A DNA stretch of 64,000 bases from Pseudopyrenochaeta lycopersici (GCA_003313425.1 NHZP01000003.1:2170001-2234000), one strand, 5' to 3'. Numbered from the stretch's first letter, positions 34,357 through 46,820 are shown. Made by a program: numbers and translations. Notes: generated by a model not told the origin, from the letters alone.

Positions 34357-37300
34357 TTTTGATTCCGTCTCTTAGCTATCTGTAAAATTGTGGGAGGCTC
34401 AACAAAACAGGCGAGAAAAATTTATACTTTACCAAGTGTTTTTATACGCCTTCATATCTTCGTGAAAGCATCCCGCGGAGAGTCTGCAAAGCCTCATGAT
34501 GCGTTCTGTGGCGCATCTGAAGTTGATGCTGCGGCCATAGCCATGTTGTTCTTGCGCCTTGACCAGTAATAATCTTCCCTAACAGCCTGAGCTGGGACAA
34601 CACCCAACGAATGGCCGCTTGGCAAGAGATCAAGTGATATTTCCATCCTCGCGTTCTAGGAAGGAGCGGTACAGGGCAGGTCCCAAAATGGCTTCGTACC
34701 TTCACAAATTGATCTGGGCGAGCACATCTCGCAGATGAGGGTACCAGGCAGCGCCACGTTGTGTGGAGACGCATCTGGTGAAGGGTAGCGAGGCTTCTGC
34801 CAATCGCGTTCGATGTGTAGCGAAACAGGGCTTACTGTACCTGGGTGCTAACTATGTGAGATTCCGCGGAGTCTTTCGGTAAGCATTGTGATGTTCACAG
34901 CCCACATTTTGCTGTATTTAAGGTTGGGAAAGTGCAGGGGTTGTTATTGCGGAGCGAAGAACGAACGAAGCAATGTTGTCGCAGGCCAGGTGTTGGAGTG
35001 TACTCTAGTCATCACGTGCCCTCTGTAAGGGTTAGTGACGGGACAAACCTTGACAGAGGGTCTAGTACCCGGTTTGCCAAAACCACGCAATAGGGCATCT
35101 CACAAATGAACACGGTCGTGATATTTCGTTTATATACTTGGGATCGTTTGTTGTTTGGGCAGAAATAGAATCTATGCTATTGATTTACGATACTAACTTT
35201 GATTACGCCGTTTTCAGGTATCCGATTACGGTGGTTGTTGGGTATACCCTGACCTTGGGTGGGGTCGCACGGAGCTTGTAGTAGGGTTTAGTATGGGTAG
35301 TAGGAGCGGTGGGTATAGGTTAGGTATCGGTTGAGTTACTAGGTTACTGCTTCGCTCAATTTTCCATTAGCACTACGCCAATTAAGAGTCTCAACGCTGT
35401 AATAACCTACTATGATAATCAGCTTATTCTATTAGTAAGACCACACTTGAACCTAATTACTAATCCAACCCAACCTATACCCATCAGCCAGCCTGGCTAG
35501 ACAAGCATCACTCTGCTATGCATGCCCTTGACAGACAAGATGACAAAAACGCCCCATAATTATGCGCGTCAGTGTTGAGGTTAACGCAGCCAAACAGCTC
35601 GCAGCGCGTGAATCTTCCGGAGCAATCGCAATTGCACGACTCGGCCGTGGCGTCGCTGCTGTGGAGCCCCGAGAGTAAAAGCTTGGATATGCGGCAATGG
35701 CATGAGGGCTTTCTACAAGACTATTGGCGTTCTCTCTTCCCTGAGTAGAGAGAATGTTCCATACTATAGATGAGTTCTGAAGTGAAAGAACCACCCTGGA
35801 AGTCAAATGCATACAGCAGTCTTGTCTGAGCCCATTATCAGGGTTATGGGCTTAGAGAAGAAAGGAATTGGACCACCGGCGAACGCGAGAAATCCTACTC
35901 TTGGGTAAGTATCTGTGCTCACAGGCTGAGGGGAGGAGCTGAGTTGGTGAGAAAGTTCGACGTCTTGCGGACTTGTACTTTCTATATGAACAAGCGTATA
36001 TTGTAGATCGTACTGGGGCAAGGAAGAACGATAAGGAGGTTTTGAAATCACAGAATTGCCACTGTGCTATATACCGTTTACATTCGTTTTGAGTTCTATT
36101 GTGGTGTTCTGCGACATTCTGAATATTTTGTGATACAAATGTGGTTGATAATTGCTATGACGATGAACGGCCAATGGTATCAGGGGGTCACAATAGCACT
36201 CAAGATTGACAAGTGAGCCGATTTCCTTTAATTTTCAAGTGAGATCAACAGAGGCTGAAAGGTCCTGCTGGGGTGCAAAGACACCACGCTAAGGCCAACG
36301 GGAAGGAACGCACTAAGTACTAGCGTCGCCAAGAATTTTCGAATTCTCCTTCAACTCTGGCGACGTCTTCTTCTTCTTTTCCTCACATATTATCTCCGGT
36401 CTCGAGGAACCATAAGGTCCATCCCATACAGAATGGATTCGACTTCTCCAGAGCAGACCTAGAATGATGCACAGCCGTTCTAATCCTGCAGTTCATTTGC
36501 ATCGACTTCGGTCGGTATTGGAGCTGCGGGTTCGCTTTAGGCCTACATTCATCATGTCTCAGGCTTGCTGGTTAGACATCAGGGCACAGACTCATACAAA
36601 GCCACAGCTCCCAGCCATTCCGTAACGAGTTGACGTTTCGAGGCACTAAGTGACTAGGGCAATGTCGCGATATGCGTTGTCTCGTTTCTGGTACAAAGGC
36701 TGGCCTCCAATGCGGCCACAACGTGTATTGTGTTGCGCGAAGCGAATACGGCGCAAACAAGAGATTTGACTGGCACCACTCCTGGAGTCTTTCTTCGTAC
36801 GAACCCAGTGTGTTGGGGCGGTGCTATGTTCGTTCGAATAACGTTCATTGAACTGCTGGATCCCCGCACCTTCCCGCTGTGTGCCACTCCAGAACGAGCT
36901 GGAACGCAGCTCCAGGTTTAGCAACATGAAAGCGGCTGAGCAAAAGCCTCTCTTTCTTAACGTGGCTGTCGTGCTTCGCTATTCGCTGTAATTGTGGAAT
37001 TGATTGTTTTCCGATCAAATCATACTTTGCGTCTCTTACCAGATGTACAACTTGTCCGAAGCAGGTTACGTGTAGCGACTGGGCTTCCACATTCCCGCCA
37101 TGCTATACAGGGCGGTGCTTTTCGTCTGAGTGACCCACTTCTCGGGCCTGAAGATCGCTCGTGTTTTCTTCGCAAGGATGTTATTGGTGAAAGTGTCCCA
37201 CCGCCTGCTGCACGGCTGGAAAGAGGGTCGCCATGTATTGCCTTGCGGCGTAGTCAGATCGGCACAATTCGAGTTCATCTCCCCAACAAACAACGCCACG

Positions 37301-37495
37301 AATGGGGAGCAGTAGACTAACCGTGCCCGCTTCATCGTGCTCTCTGAAGCACCTCAGCCTTGTGCCTGCTCAGCGTAGCGTTTTCAACAGCGCATTGCAG
37401 TGCCAGGCTGCGACCCTTCTTCCTCCCCTAACAACCTCCAACATCTGGGGCAGCTCACGCTTATCGCATGCGTCTGAAAGTCATGAATGTAGAAC
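34357..37495. other. 3.1-kb gene-poor stretch
   Basis: No supported gene. A 174-bp foldback element lies at 35310-35483. Short ORFs (for example minus 35803-36051 and minus 34442-34774) lack motifs, introns in phase or homology I can recognise. The right end contains the promoter of the kelch gene. Confidence 0.45.
35310..35483. mobile_element. MITE-like foldback element
   Basis: Terminal inverted repeats TGGGTATAGGTTAGGT (35310-35325) and the complement of TGGGTATAGGTTGGGT (35468-35483) match at 15 of 16 positions, with weaker inverted similarity continuing ~20 bp inward. The interior is AT-rich and non-coding. I cannot define a target-site duplication with confidence, so it could also be an unclassified foldback repeat. 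Confidence 0.45.
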
Positions 37496-40213
37496 ATGGC
37501 ATATAATAGACTGTGCATCCTTGTCGCATTCGTTTTTGTCGCGTTGTCGTCACAACAAGACCCGATCAGTGATTTGTGTGTCGCACCTGGGGTTGAGATG
37601 TGCTTCTCCAGCTAACGCAATACAGCTGCCGGAGATGGGGTCACCGAACTGCGCAGATAGACGGGAAGCTGTACATTGATGGTTTTGAGTCCTAGACGAT
37701 GACCAGAGGAATTGATATGCTAACTACGACTAGGCGGCATGGTTAGTTACAATCAACAACCACTCAACTACTCCAGTACGTGCGATCAGCAACAACCTTT
37801 TCCACCCGTATGCATTGATGATCTGACGTGTATTCACAGACACGTATTTGGTGTACAGCGATCTCAACTCCACTCCAAAAGATCCGAGTAATATGCCGCT
37901 ACAATACGCGAACCTGACGAAGCCTGCGAACATACCCAGCGTATCGGGCGGATATCTTTGGGCGGACGAGACCAACAAATGCTTCTACCAAATCGGTGGA
38001 GAATATGCCTCAGGAAGCAGCCCTACTGACTTCAGCCTGTGGACATACGATGTAGTCCTCGACCAGTGGAACAGCACCAAATTCACAAGCAGCGAGAGGT
38101 CCCCACAGAGACTTTCTTTCGGGGCTGGAACGCAAGTTGAAAGCCTTGGGCTAGGATATTATTTGGGAGGCTGGCTCAATAATCGCACAACACCGAAATG
38201 GACCGGACCGGAAATAGCCACAAGCAACATGGTTGAATTCGATTTCACGAAAGGCATCCTGAAGAATATCACTGGACCAGATAAGGTTGGAAGAGCCGAA
38301 GGACAGATGGTGTCTCTGCCAGTTTCAGACAGAGGTATGCTCATCTACTTCGGTGGCATTGAAGACCCGTTCCACAACGGAAGCATTTTTGCGGTGAGCC
38401 CAGTAGCTTCAAATCAAAATATTAGAGCTGACTCGATATGGACTTAGGCGAACATGAGTGTGAGTACAGCTTGACGCAGCAACTCACTCCAGCTAATCTT
38501 TCATAGACAATCCATATCTATGATATTGCATCGTCAGGATGGTACACCCAAACGGCATCCGGGGACGTTCCTCTCGCGCGACGTCAGTTTTGCGCTGATG
38601 TTACTTGGGCGGACGACAAGAGCTCCTTCAATATGTAGGTTATGTTCCGTTGCGCTTACAATCTTGATGTGTTTGCATTAATAGATGGCCTTTGGAAGAC
38701 CATGACAGTTGAGAATGTTAGGGATCTAGAAGAATATAGCTTCTTCAAACGATTGTATCAGCTAGCTGACGAGGAACAGTTACCTTTATGGCGGATATGG
38801 CTTTGGAGAACGCGTTGCTTTCAATGATATCTACATTCTTTCCATCCCATCGTTTACATGGGTCAAAGCATACCCATTAGACGGATCAGATGCTGTTCCA
38901 GATCCAGCTGGCCATGGTGGCTGCAGCGCAAACGTCGTGCGTCGGGATCAGATGTTAGTAATAGGCGGTTGGTTTCCAAACACAACCCACACTGACTGCG
39001 ACGCACCAAATTCCCAAGGCCAACATAACATGATCATGGGCAATAACACGGAGCGACAGTTCATGTGGGGTGATTTTGAACCTGAGCTTTCGACCTACGC
39101 CGTCCCTCCAGTGGTGATCTCGGCAATTGGAGGAGAGTATGCTTTCCCTTTGCTTGTGACAATCAATAGATCCTGACAAGTATTAGGCCTACTGGCGGTG
39201 CGACAATTACTGCACCCGCCGCATGGGATCACCCCAACCTCAAAAATTATTATGGACTACGTCCACCTTCTACGGTCCGAGCTGCAACCCGTGTACTTCC
39301 CTCCACTTCTGTCTCTGCATCACCGAGCAGCCCAGCTTCCCCTAAGGCAGGCAAGACAAACATAGCTGCAATTGCAGGGGGTACAGTTGGAGGACTCATC
39401 GTAGTAATTGCCATACTATGCCTCATTTTGTTCTGTCTGCATCGCCGGAAAAAAGCTAAAAAGAATGGAGGCCAAGATGCTCGTGCTCATTCACCAGCCG
39501 AGCTTGCTGTCACCCCAATCCCACATGAGATGTCAACGCCAGATACGAGTAAGTACATGTCGATTCATGAGCGGCCAGATCCAAACGGTCCCATGGCCTA
39601 CTCAGCGGTCGCCCCGTTCCATTCACGATCCCCCAGCCATGACTATACGTCTCCATACTCTGCTCAGACACCCCCTTCATATGGATTAGCACCAGCGGCG
39701 TATCATTCTTCCGATGACGGCACATACACTCGATATTCTCAGCAGTCAACAACCCCGCAGAGCAATGGGGAGCTGTTTTTCCCTGATGATGGTTCCGCTC
39801 GCAACACACAGGCCGGTTCTTGGGAGCAGAATGTGAACACGCAACAAACCGTAGCTGCAAATCAACGCCATTACTCGTACCCAACGCCTACATCTCCCTT
39901 GCAGCAATCAAATCTTCCTGTTCCCTCGCAGGGCCAACCGCAAGTCTACTACCCGCCACCGCAAGACCCAAGGACGTATTCGCAAGGTTCTCAACCGTCC
40001 TTCTCTCGGCAGGGAGGTAGCCCGACAGGCACACAGCATAGTGGCGAGACGTCACAAGGCCCTACACCAAACATGAGTACGATGACTACACCAGCGCAAT
40101 TTTACCCTCAGCCTACTCCTCAGCGGCCTACCGGAGGCAATGACGGGGGAAGGCGTAGTCAAGTGGATCAGCGACCCGTGCAGGGTAGGTTTATGGAAGC
40201 TGGCCATCTGTGA
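37496..40213 (+). CDS. secreted kelch-repeat protein with C-terminal transmembrane helix
   Basis: Eight exons join in phase: 37496-37575, 37626-37681, 37734-37775, 37840-38393, 38448-38459 (12 nt), 38507-38634, 38780-39136 and 39187-40213, giving 751 aa. The start is a signal peptide (MAYNRLCILVAFVFVALSSQ), then CRRWGHRTAQIDGKLYIDGG opens the first kelch blade. Further blades show GGYLWADETNKCFYQIGGE, IYFGGIEDP, IHIYDIASSGWY, LYGGYG and MLVIGGW. After the propeller comes a Ser/Thr/Pro stem, one TM helix (IAAIAGGTVGGLIVVIAILC) and HRRKKAKK, then a ~240-residue Gln/Pro/Ser/Tyr-rich cytosolic tail. Such proteins are common fungal surface proteins; carbohydrate or protein binding is plausible but unproven. 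Splicing is my own reconstruction: the donor at 37682 (GTTTTG) is weak, and the 12-nt exon needs RNA confirmation. Confidence 0.82.
38448..38459 (+). other. 12-nt micro-exon of the kelch gene (codes Ala-Asn-Met-Ser)
   Basis: GCGAACATGAGT is preceded by TTAG and followed by GTGAGT, and both flanking introns (54 and 47 nt) are phase 0. Including it yields SIFAANMSTIHIYD, the regular spacing of a kelch blade. Skipping it would keep the frame but lose four residues, so the evidence is contextual. Confidence 0.6.
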
Positions 40214-40715
40214 AGAATGCAGAGGAATCGACGAACTGCCGTTATGCATGGGATTCATTGTTGTTGAGTTTTGAAAAGAGATTGGGATTGCGCTGAAGTA
40301 TATATTGCTTCTCAAAATGAGGTTTCTGATGATAACGGACTGGAATTTCATGAACGTTCTGCTTTGTGCAGATGCGGGCAATTTGAATAATGGAGGTTCT
40401 GATACTTGTAAATGCGTTTAGATATGCTCGTTTAAGAGCTCTTCGCATAGAAGCTCAACTGCGGTACAATGTAATTTGTGATCAGATGACTCTCTGGCAG
40501 CTAGTTAGAATCACCAAAGTGATGCAGCTTCCACCGAATTTCAATAGTGGCATGGGATGTGAGGCGATTTGGCGCCAACACGTGCCAACGTGGCTCGGTC
40601 CCGCAATGCCCGCCGACTTTCACACGTTCACCACATTTGTCTGCTAAGCGCGAGGACACATGTCTCTATAGTGCTCGCCTCGACACACTCTTCCCATGAT
40701 ACTCCCACGCCCAGC
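40214..40715. other. intergenic region
   Basis: 502 bp between the kelch gene and the following membrane-protein gene. It holds the 3' UTR and the next promoter, and nothing else is recognised. Confidence 0.45.
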
Positions 40716-41876
40716 ATGTTCAACTTGCGCTCGATTATTCTCCTTGTCATATCCTATGTCGTGATCCCGCGCCTCACATTCCTTCCGCCGAATGTCCACT
40801 CCGTGCTCATCATCTTCGGGCCCTTTCTCATACCCCGCGTCTTCGACTGGATAAACGTCGCACGCGCGACTTCTCGAAGCGTGCCGGTGCGACCAACACC
40901 CGCGAGAGTCAAGAATGCACTAAATCTGCTGTTTCTGAGCGGCGTCGTCTGCCTCGTTCTCTCGCTGTCCCGGTTCGCGCCGCAGAACATATTCCTTGCC
41001 ACGCAGAGCCACATACGCACCGAGACCAGCGTGCTTTTTGCGCGACTGAGGCACTTGCAGCCGCTTGCAGATGCCGATGATGCGCTGCGGACAAAGTTTC
41101 AGCTGAATGCGCGCAACCGGCTGCTGTACCTCACATATGGCCCGGACACGTTGCTCAACTGTGTCTGGTGCATCACGGCAGATGGGAACGACCAGCAGCA
41201 TTACTTTCTCTACAGCCTCCCTAAAATAGTCACCCCGCACATCTTCCACCTCGCGGTTCTCGGTCTCGCTACGTCATCGCTGGTGGGCAGCGAAGGCTCG
41301 CGGTTTCGCACACATGCGACCATTGCCGGGATACTCCTGATGGTGGTGGAGACCTGGTACATGGGCACCTACGACATGACAGCCAACAAGCGGGCAAAGT
41401 TTGTCCAGAACATCGATTCGGCATACTGGCGTGTCCGCTTCTTGCGGTACGTCACCTTCGCCCTGGTCGATAGTGGCCTGGCATTTGTCCTCTGGGCAAC
41501 AAGCACGAATCGCTGGCTCGCAAGGCCCGTGTCCATTGCCGAGCGTCTCGAGAGCACTTCAAGGCAAGCTGAGGAGACGCTGAACAAGATGCGCGCCCTC
41601 GGTCTGCTTACCAACTCGATCAACCGCGATGCAGCGTTGCGAGGCGTACGCGAGGAGTATTGGAGAACAGAGGGTCAGGTCATGGCAGAGACGGTGCAGG
41701 ATGAAGCAGTCATGGAGCAGATAAATGGCGTCATCAGGAAAATGGACTTGAGCGCCCTCGAAGGACGCGTCGCCGAAGTAGCGGACGGCATCTTGAAGGG
41801 TATCGATGGACTGCGGCCGTCTCAAGTCCTATCTGCCAGTCAGATGGACGAGGCCTCGTCAGCGGCGGCATCCTGA
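40716..41876 (+). CDS. conserved fungal multi-pass membrane protein
   Basis: Intronless, 386 aa from ATG 40716 (MFNLRSIILL...). An in-frame ATG at 40569 would add 49 Arg/Ser/His-rich residues without a membrane segment and is probably 5' UTR. Hydrophobic helices are near residues 5-23, 29-45, 68-88, 171-190, 205-225 and 245-265. The C-terminal ~110 residues are soluble and helical, with coiled-coil character (RLESTSRQAEETLNKM, then DLSALEGRVAEVADGIL). The protein looks like a conserved ascomycete family of unknown function. The name chorismate synthase is sometimes transferred to such proteins, but no chorismate synthase motif is present. Organelle location is not evident. Confidence 0.78.
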   Translation: MFNLRSIILLVISYVVIPRLTFLPPNVHSVLIIFGPFLIPRVFDWINVARATSRSVPVRPTPARVKNALNLLFLSGVVCLVLSLSRFAPQNIFLATQSHIRTETSVLFARLRHLQPLADADDALRTKFQLNARNRLLYLTYGPDTLLNCVWCITADGNDQQHYFLYSLPKIVTPHIFHLAVLGLATSSLVGSEGSRFRTHATIAGILLMVVETWYMGTYDMTANKRAKFVQNIDSAYWRVRFLRYVTFALVDSGLAFVLWATSTNRWLARPVSIAERLESTSRQAEETLNKMRALGLLTNSINRDAALRGVREEYWRTEGQVMAETVQDEAVMEQINGVIRKMDLSALEGRVAEVADGILKGIDGLRPSQVLSASQMDEASSAAAS

Positions 41877-42933
41877 TTTTTTTTTTCCAATTACTTCATC
41901 AGCGATGAGGAGGCGGGTAGAGGTGGACGAGGGGATATATACGGGAATCTACACAGGCCTACGTATGCGTCTTGGTGGAGCCGCGGGTATGTAGCGCCCC
42001 GTCACATCTCAATCGGCTTTGGCATCGCGTAGAAATTTGATACCCACTTGTTCCTTGACAGGTCACTTGACAATTTCTCCCTACGTCAATCTTGATGAAG
42101 TTTTCCACAGGCGACTTTGCTTAGACCGCCACTTGCCGAAGCGCTTCACCAACTCCCACTCGCACTTCTCCCCATCTTCACCCCCTCAATATACTTACGG
42201 CTCCGATATCGCAGTGATGAAGACGCATTGGTCGTGTCACAGTCCGTAGATCAGTTACTGCAGACGATACCGGATCCGACAGTGCGTCCTGAGGCTGAAG
42301 GTGACTCTGTCGGTGTCCGGCCAACGGAAGTGTGTCCGTTGCGGATACTAGCGGCAGGGCTGGATACCACAGGCTCGGCACGCCCTACGCTCACCCCTGC
42401 CACTCATGATGCTCAGGAACACTAGCAAACGCTACCCCGGCTTCTGCGGCTTCTGGAAGCCAGATTTCGTCATGCAATGGCGAATTCACCGTGTTTGACC
42501 ATTGTCGAGGAGAGCGGTTGATGGCACAAGGAGCAATTGCAATTGTCCTCGGTCATCGCCACCATGTTTGAATCTTCTGCGCTCAGGGTCCACCACTGTT
42601 GAGGCCGGCCGAAATCCTTTATCTACCCCTACCCCGATGCAAGCGGGCTAACACTACAAGTCCCGCCGCGATAGTCCGTGTGGGCTTGACCAGGGCTAGC
42701 AGAGCGCTCGGCGTTGCGTCTACTCCGCGTGATAGGAAGGTGTGACTCTTGACTGAAAATTCAGGTACTCTGGTATAAGAAGCTTGCTGCACTTGTTGCC
42801 TCTTGCGTCTCACTAGACAACCCGCCTCCGTCACACCCGCCTCTGTCACACCTCTTCTCCCATATAAGACCCGTGACGTCTGTCCCTTCAATTGCTTGCT
42901 TCCACACTGACTTGTCCCTCCTCTTGAGTAGCA
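41877..42933. other. intergenic region upstream of the aminotransferase
   Basis: 1.06 kb with no supported gene; the ORF at 42117-42425 has no motif. The last ~100 bp before 42934 (with CATATAAGACC near 42860, a possible TATA element) look like the aminotransferase promoter and leader. Confidence 0.45.
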
Positions 42934-44283
42934 ATGGCACCCATGGCAATCACCCCTCCCTACGACAACGAGACCGTCACCGACCTTACAAGAGATGGCA
43001 TTGAGCAAGCCCTCCTCAAGAATGCCCCCTCGCAACTCAAGTCCGCCTCGCTCAACAACTCGATAACCGCCACACCACCGCCAGAGCCAGAGACAAAGTT
43101 GCAGGAGGCCCTCGACGCCCCCCTTGCAGAACTCGACGCCTCCAAGGTACAATGCACTTACACCAATGCCCCACGTTCCGTCCCCGCCGTCGGCTCAGCC
43201 GAAATGGCGTCTCAAAAAGTATGCACCGACCATATGATCCAAGCCCGCTGGACAGTTGAACAGGGCTGGGACGCCCCGACTCTTCAACCATACGGTCCCC
43301 TTTCTCTTGCCCCTACAGCATCATGTCTCCACTACGCCACCGAGTGCTTCGAAGGCATGAAGCTCTACCGAGGCCATGACGGCAAACTGCGCCTCTTCCG
43401 CCCAGACCTAAACTGCAACCGCATGCTTATGTCCACCAACCGCATCGCCCTACCCGGCTTCCCGCCCAAGGAGCTCCTGAAGCTGATCATCAAGCTCTGC
43501 GCTACCGACGGCAAGAAGTGGCTGCCAAAAGACAGACCAGGACAGTTCTTGTACATCCGTCCAACCATGATCGCCTCCGACCCCGCTCTCGGCGTCGAGC
43601 GACCGAAAGAAGCCCTCCTCTTCGTCATCCTGTGCTGCTTTGCCCCCATGGGTAATATGAGTGGTGGCATCAAGCTACTCGCTTCCCAAGACGACATGTG
43701 CCGCGCGTGGCCCGGCGGCTTCGGATATGCAAAGGTCGGAGCGAACTATGGCCCCTCTCTCGTGGCGCAGGGTGAGGCTAGGAAACGCGGATACCACCAG
43801 ATTCTCTGGCTGTTCGGCGACGATTGCACCATCACAGAAGCCGGCGCAAGCAACTTCTTCGTCGTCTGGAGAACAAAGGAGGGCAAGTTACAGCTGGTGA
43901 CTGCTGATCTAAACGAGCGTATTGTTCTCGATGGTGTGACGAGGCGGTCTATCCTTGAACTCACACGCGAGCGCCTCACTTCTTCTACCTCGTCATCTGA
44001 AGACCTCGAGCCCCTCGAGATTGTCGAGCGTAAGTTCAACATCTTCGAGATCGAGGAAGCTGCCAAGGAGGGACGCCTGGTCGAAGCCTTCGCCGCGGGT
44101 ACGGCGTGGTTCGTAGCACCAATCAGCCAGATTCATTTCCGCGGCAAGGATATCGAGGTTCCCATGGTTAAAGGTGACTCTGGTGCCTATGCCAGCACCA
44201 TCAGGACTTGGCTCAAGGGCATCATGTGGGGCAGTGACGGCATGGAGAGCCACGCATGGGGAAAGATTATTGATGAGGAGTAG
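42934..44283 (+). CDS. branched-chain amino acid aminotransferase
   Basis: Intronless, 449 aa. This is a class IV PLP-dependent aminotransferase. The PLP lysine is Lys267 in GGFGYAKVGANYGPS. ECFEGMKLYRG, RMLMSTNRIALP, LYIRPTM, TEAGASNFFVVW and RIVLDGVTRRSILEL are family blocks in the right order. It interconverts Leu, Ile and Val with their 2-oxo acids using 2-oxoglutarate/glutamate. An ~80-residue N-terminal extension precedes the catalytic domain; it is not clearly a mitochondrial presequence, so a mitochondrial (Bat1-like) or cytosolic (Bat2-like) location is open. The start context (GTAGCAATGGC) is good and a second ATG lies three codons in. Confidence 0.93.
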   Translation: MAPMAITPPYDNETVTDLTRDGIEQALLKNAPSQLKSASLNNSITATPPPEPETKLQEALDAPLAELDASKVQCTYTNAPRSVPAVGSAEMASQKVCTDHMIQARWTVEQGWDAPTLQPYGPLSLAPTASCLHYATECFEGMKLYRGHDGKLRLFRPDLNCNRMLMSTNRIALPGFPPKELLKLIIKLCATDGKKWLPKDRPGQFLYIRPTMIASDPALGVERPKEALLFVILCCFAPMGNMSGGIKLLASQDDMCRAWPGGFGYAKVGANYGPSLVAQGEARKRGYHQILWLFGDDCTITEAGASNFFVVWRTKEGKLQLVTADLNERIVLDGVTRRSILELTRERLTSSTSSSEDLEPLEIVERKFNIFEIEEAAKEGRLVEAFAAGTAWFVAPISQIHFRGKDIEVPMVKGDSGAYASTIRTWLKGIMWGSDGMESHAWGKIIDEE

Positions 44284-45344
44284 GACGAAGTTTTACGTCA
44301 AGTTCAGAGCTAGTGGGCCGTCTGAGAAGCATTTGGCGGATTCTTATTTTGTTAATATTTTTTCGGCATTTTTGGTGGCTGGGTTTGCGGAGTTGAGGGA
44401 GTTCCCGGCAGACCAAAAGCTATCAGCGAGTACTGCATTGCATTGCATACAGAGATTTCCATAATTAGCAGATTCAATCGACAGAATGTTTCACATTAAT
44501 TAATCCTTGCTCTTGCTGATCATGATGGCTGAAAGTCAGAGTGTATATACAGAAATGTGGGTGGAATTGTGGACTCCAAACCGACTTCGAATTTGGTACG
44601 AGCTCTTAACTGTTGGCCGACGCACTTTTGTAAATGTGAATGAAGTCGTTCTCGAAAAGCACTTCAAGAAAGGAAGAGCAACGCGATTCTTGAGGCAGAA
44701 AGAAAGTGTCACTTATTGTCACTTGATGGACCGGACATACCTTAGCAGTGGTGTCATAGAAACCTCCTTGTGAGCAAGAAATGCGTGTGGTGCGGTAGAT
44801 AAGCCTTGCAAACGAAAGTCAATACCCCCGCCCACTATCGCTCGCAGTATCTGGGCCTTCTCAACACCCAGGAACCGAACGAATCCGGCCAATACAAGAG
44901 ATATGCCAATATATAATCGGGTCATTATTCAGTGATTCCATACCAAGTGAAGCTGTGACATCGTCCCGCCGAACGGCCGCAAAATGCCCTGCTATCTGGC
45001 TATTCAAAGTCCAGCATGCATGGTAAATTCCCACCGGCCCGGGAAGATCGTCACGCCCGTCATATACTACCAACCTACCGGAAGTTTTCGTTATATCGCT
45101 GCAATATCGAAACCCTCCAGGATACCAAGCCTCATGAAACGTAGGGTTGGTCCTGGGGGTCAGCCAATTACACGCGAGATATAGCTACAAACCAAATGTG
45201 CTCAGGGATCCAACGGCAGCAGTCGGATGATCAATTATGGACTTGCAAAATATAAAGGATCATAGTTTCCGTTGTTCGTGACTCGGTTGGTAATTTTCTT
45301 TGCTTGGACTTCGCGTCAATTGTGTGCCAGTTGGCCTTTTCAGA
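44284..45344. other. intergenic region
   Basis: 1.06 kb between the aminotransferase and the aminopeptidase. The small ORFs (for example 44507-44773) have no motif, and I see no RNA gene. Confidence 0.45.
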
Positions 45345-46588
45345 ATGCGTTGCTCTTTCTACATTGCCGCGCTTGCGGCAGTTGCGACCGCGTGGCCTAC
45401 TTCAGACCCGAAGAGAAACGTGAACTTATTCCAAGTTGAATTGGCGCCTGGTCAGGTTAGAGAGGTGACAGAGGCTGAAAAGTTCGCCTTGATTGATGTA
45501 CGCAAATCATGACAGAATGCTGCTCAATGATATGACTGTTCGTGCTAAATATCTTACAGGAAGGCATCGGCTTTATCGACGTCACTGATTGGCCGCAAAC
45601 TTCGCAGATTCTTGCGAATCGGGTGGCGGTTACATACCCGACCGAGTTGACGAATGCCGAATCAGTTCAGGAGCTTATTGTACAGCTCGACAAGTCTAAA
45701 ATCCAGACGAATCTTGGCACGTTCACCAGCTTCAAGAATCGCTATTACCAATCAGAGACAGGTAATCAATCTGCAGAATGGCTACTTGGTCAAGTGCGTA
45801 GTTATATTCCACAAGGCTCGCCGGCCTCGGTGGCCATTTTTCCGCATGCTTATCGGCAGAGCTCAATTGTTGCAACAATCCCAGGCAAAAGTGCCCGGAC
45901 GATTGTTGTAGGTGCACACCAGGACTCTATAAATGGCGCTGCTGGGGTTGATAGGATGACTGCGCGCGCCCCAGGAGCTGGTCCGTGTTGCAATACTGCA
46001 TCAAAGTGAATTATGTGCTGATAGATATTAGACGATAATGGGTCTGGTAGTATGGCTATTCTAGAAGCATTTCGCACCCTTCTCAACCACGAAACCATTG
46101 CCAGCGGCGGTGCCTCACACACCATTGAATTCCACTGGTATGCCGCCGAAGAGATAGGTCTCCTGGGATCAGGCGCGATCTTTAGAAGTTACGCCGAATC
46201 AGGACGTGACATTGTCGCCATGCTCAACCAAGACATGACCGGCAACACCGCTGGTTACGTCTCCCAAAATATGACACCCAAGTTTGGCGTCGTCACAGAC
46301 AGAACTGATGTGCCGCTCACGGATTTTGCGCGCCGCATCATCAAGGCATATACAAATACCGAGGGTGCAGACACGGCGTGTGGATATGGGTGTTCGGACC
46401 ACGATAGCGCGACCAAGGCTGGCTATCCGAGTACGTTCATCTTCGAGGGCGAGATGCATGGGCCTAATGACAATCCGTATGTGCACACTGCCGATGATAC
46501 GATTGAAAAGATTGATTTCGATCATGTGTTGGAGCACACGAAACTTGTCATTGGATTTGTAGTCGAACTGGCTTTTGCCAGCTTGTAG
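45345..46588 (+). CDS. secreted M28 leucine aminopeptidase (LAP1-like)
   Basis: Three exons, 45345-45497, 45560-45980 and 46032-46588, give 376 aa, close to the ~388 aa of fungal LAP1. The signal peptide is MRCSFYIAALAAVATAWP, followed by a propeptide of about 70 residues. The zinc-binding set of M28E peptidases is complete: GAHQDS (His and Asp), PGADDNGSGS (bridging Asp, restored exactly at the second exon junction), AAEEIG (catalytic Glu and Glu ligand), LNQDMTG (Asp) and NPYVHTADDT (His). The two Cys in TACGYGCSDH form the usual disulfide near the active site. The enzyme removes N-terminal Leu and other residues from peptides outside the cell, for nitrogen nutrition. It is convergent with the polygalacturonase gene across 232 bp. 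Confidence 0.93.
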
Positions 46589-46820
46589 ACACAATTTGTT
46601 CGTGTAATGCAAGAAGAGTCATACAACTGTGGGCCTCGGTGTGAACATTAAATCATCATTGATATGACTGGCAGTGGCTATAATGCAGGGGACCAAGCAG
46701 GGGCAGAGTAAGGAGTAGGAGGCAGCTTAAGCAGACTGAAAGCCTTGTGGATAACCCTAGCCCATCATGACCCATACATCCAAGCACCATGTGGCTGAAG
46801 TGGCATCTATGTATGACCAA

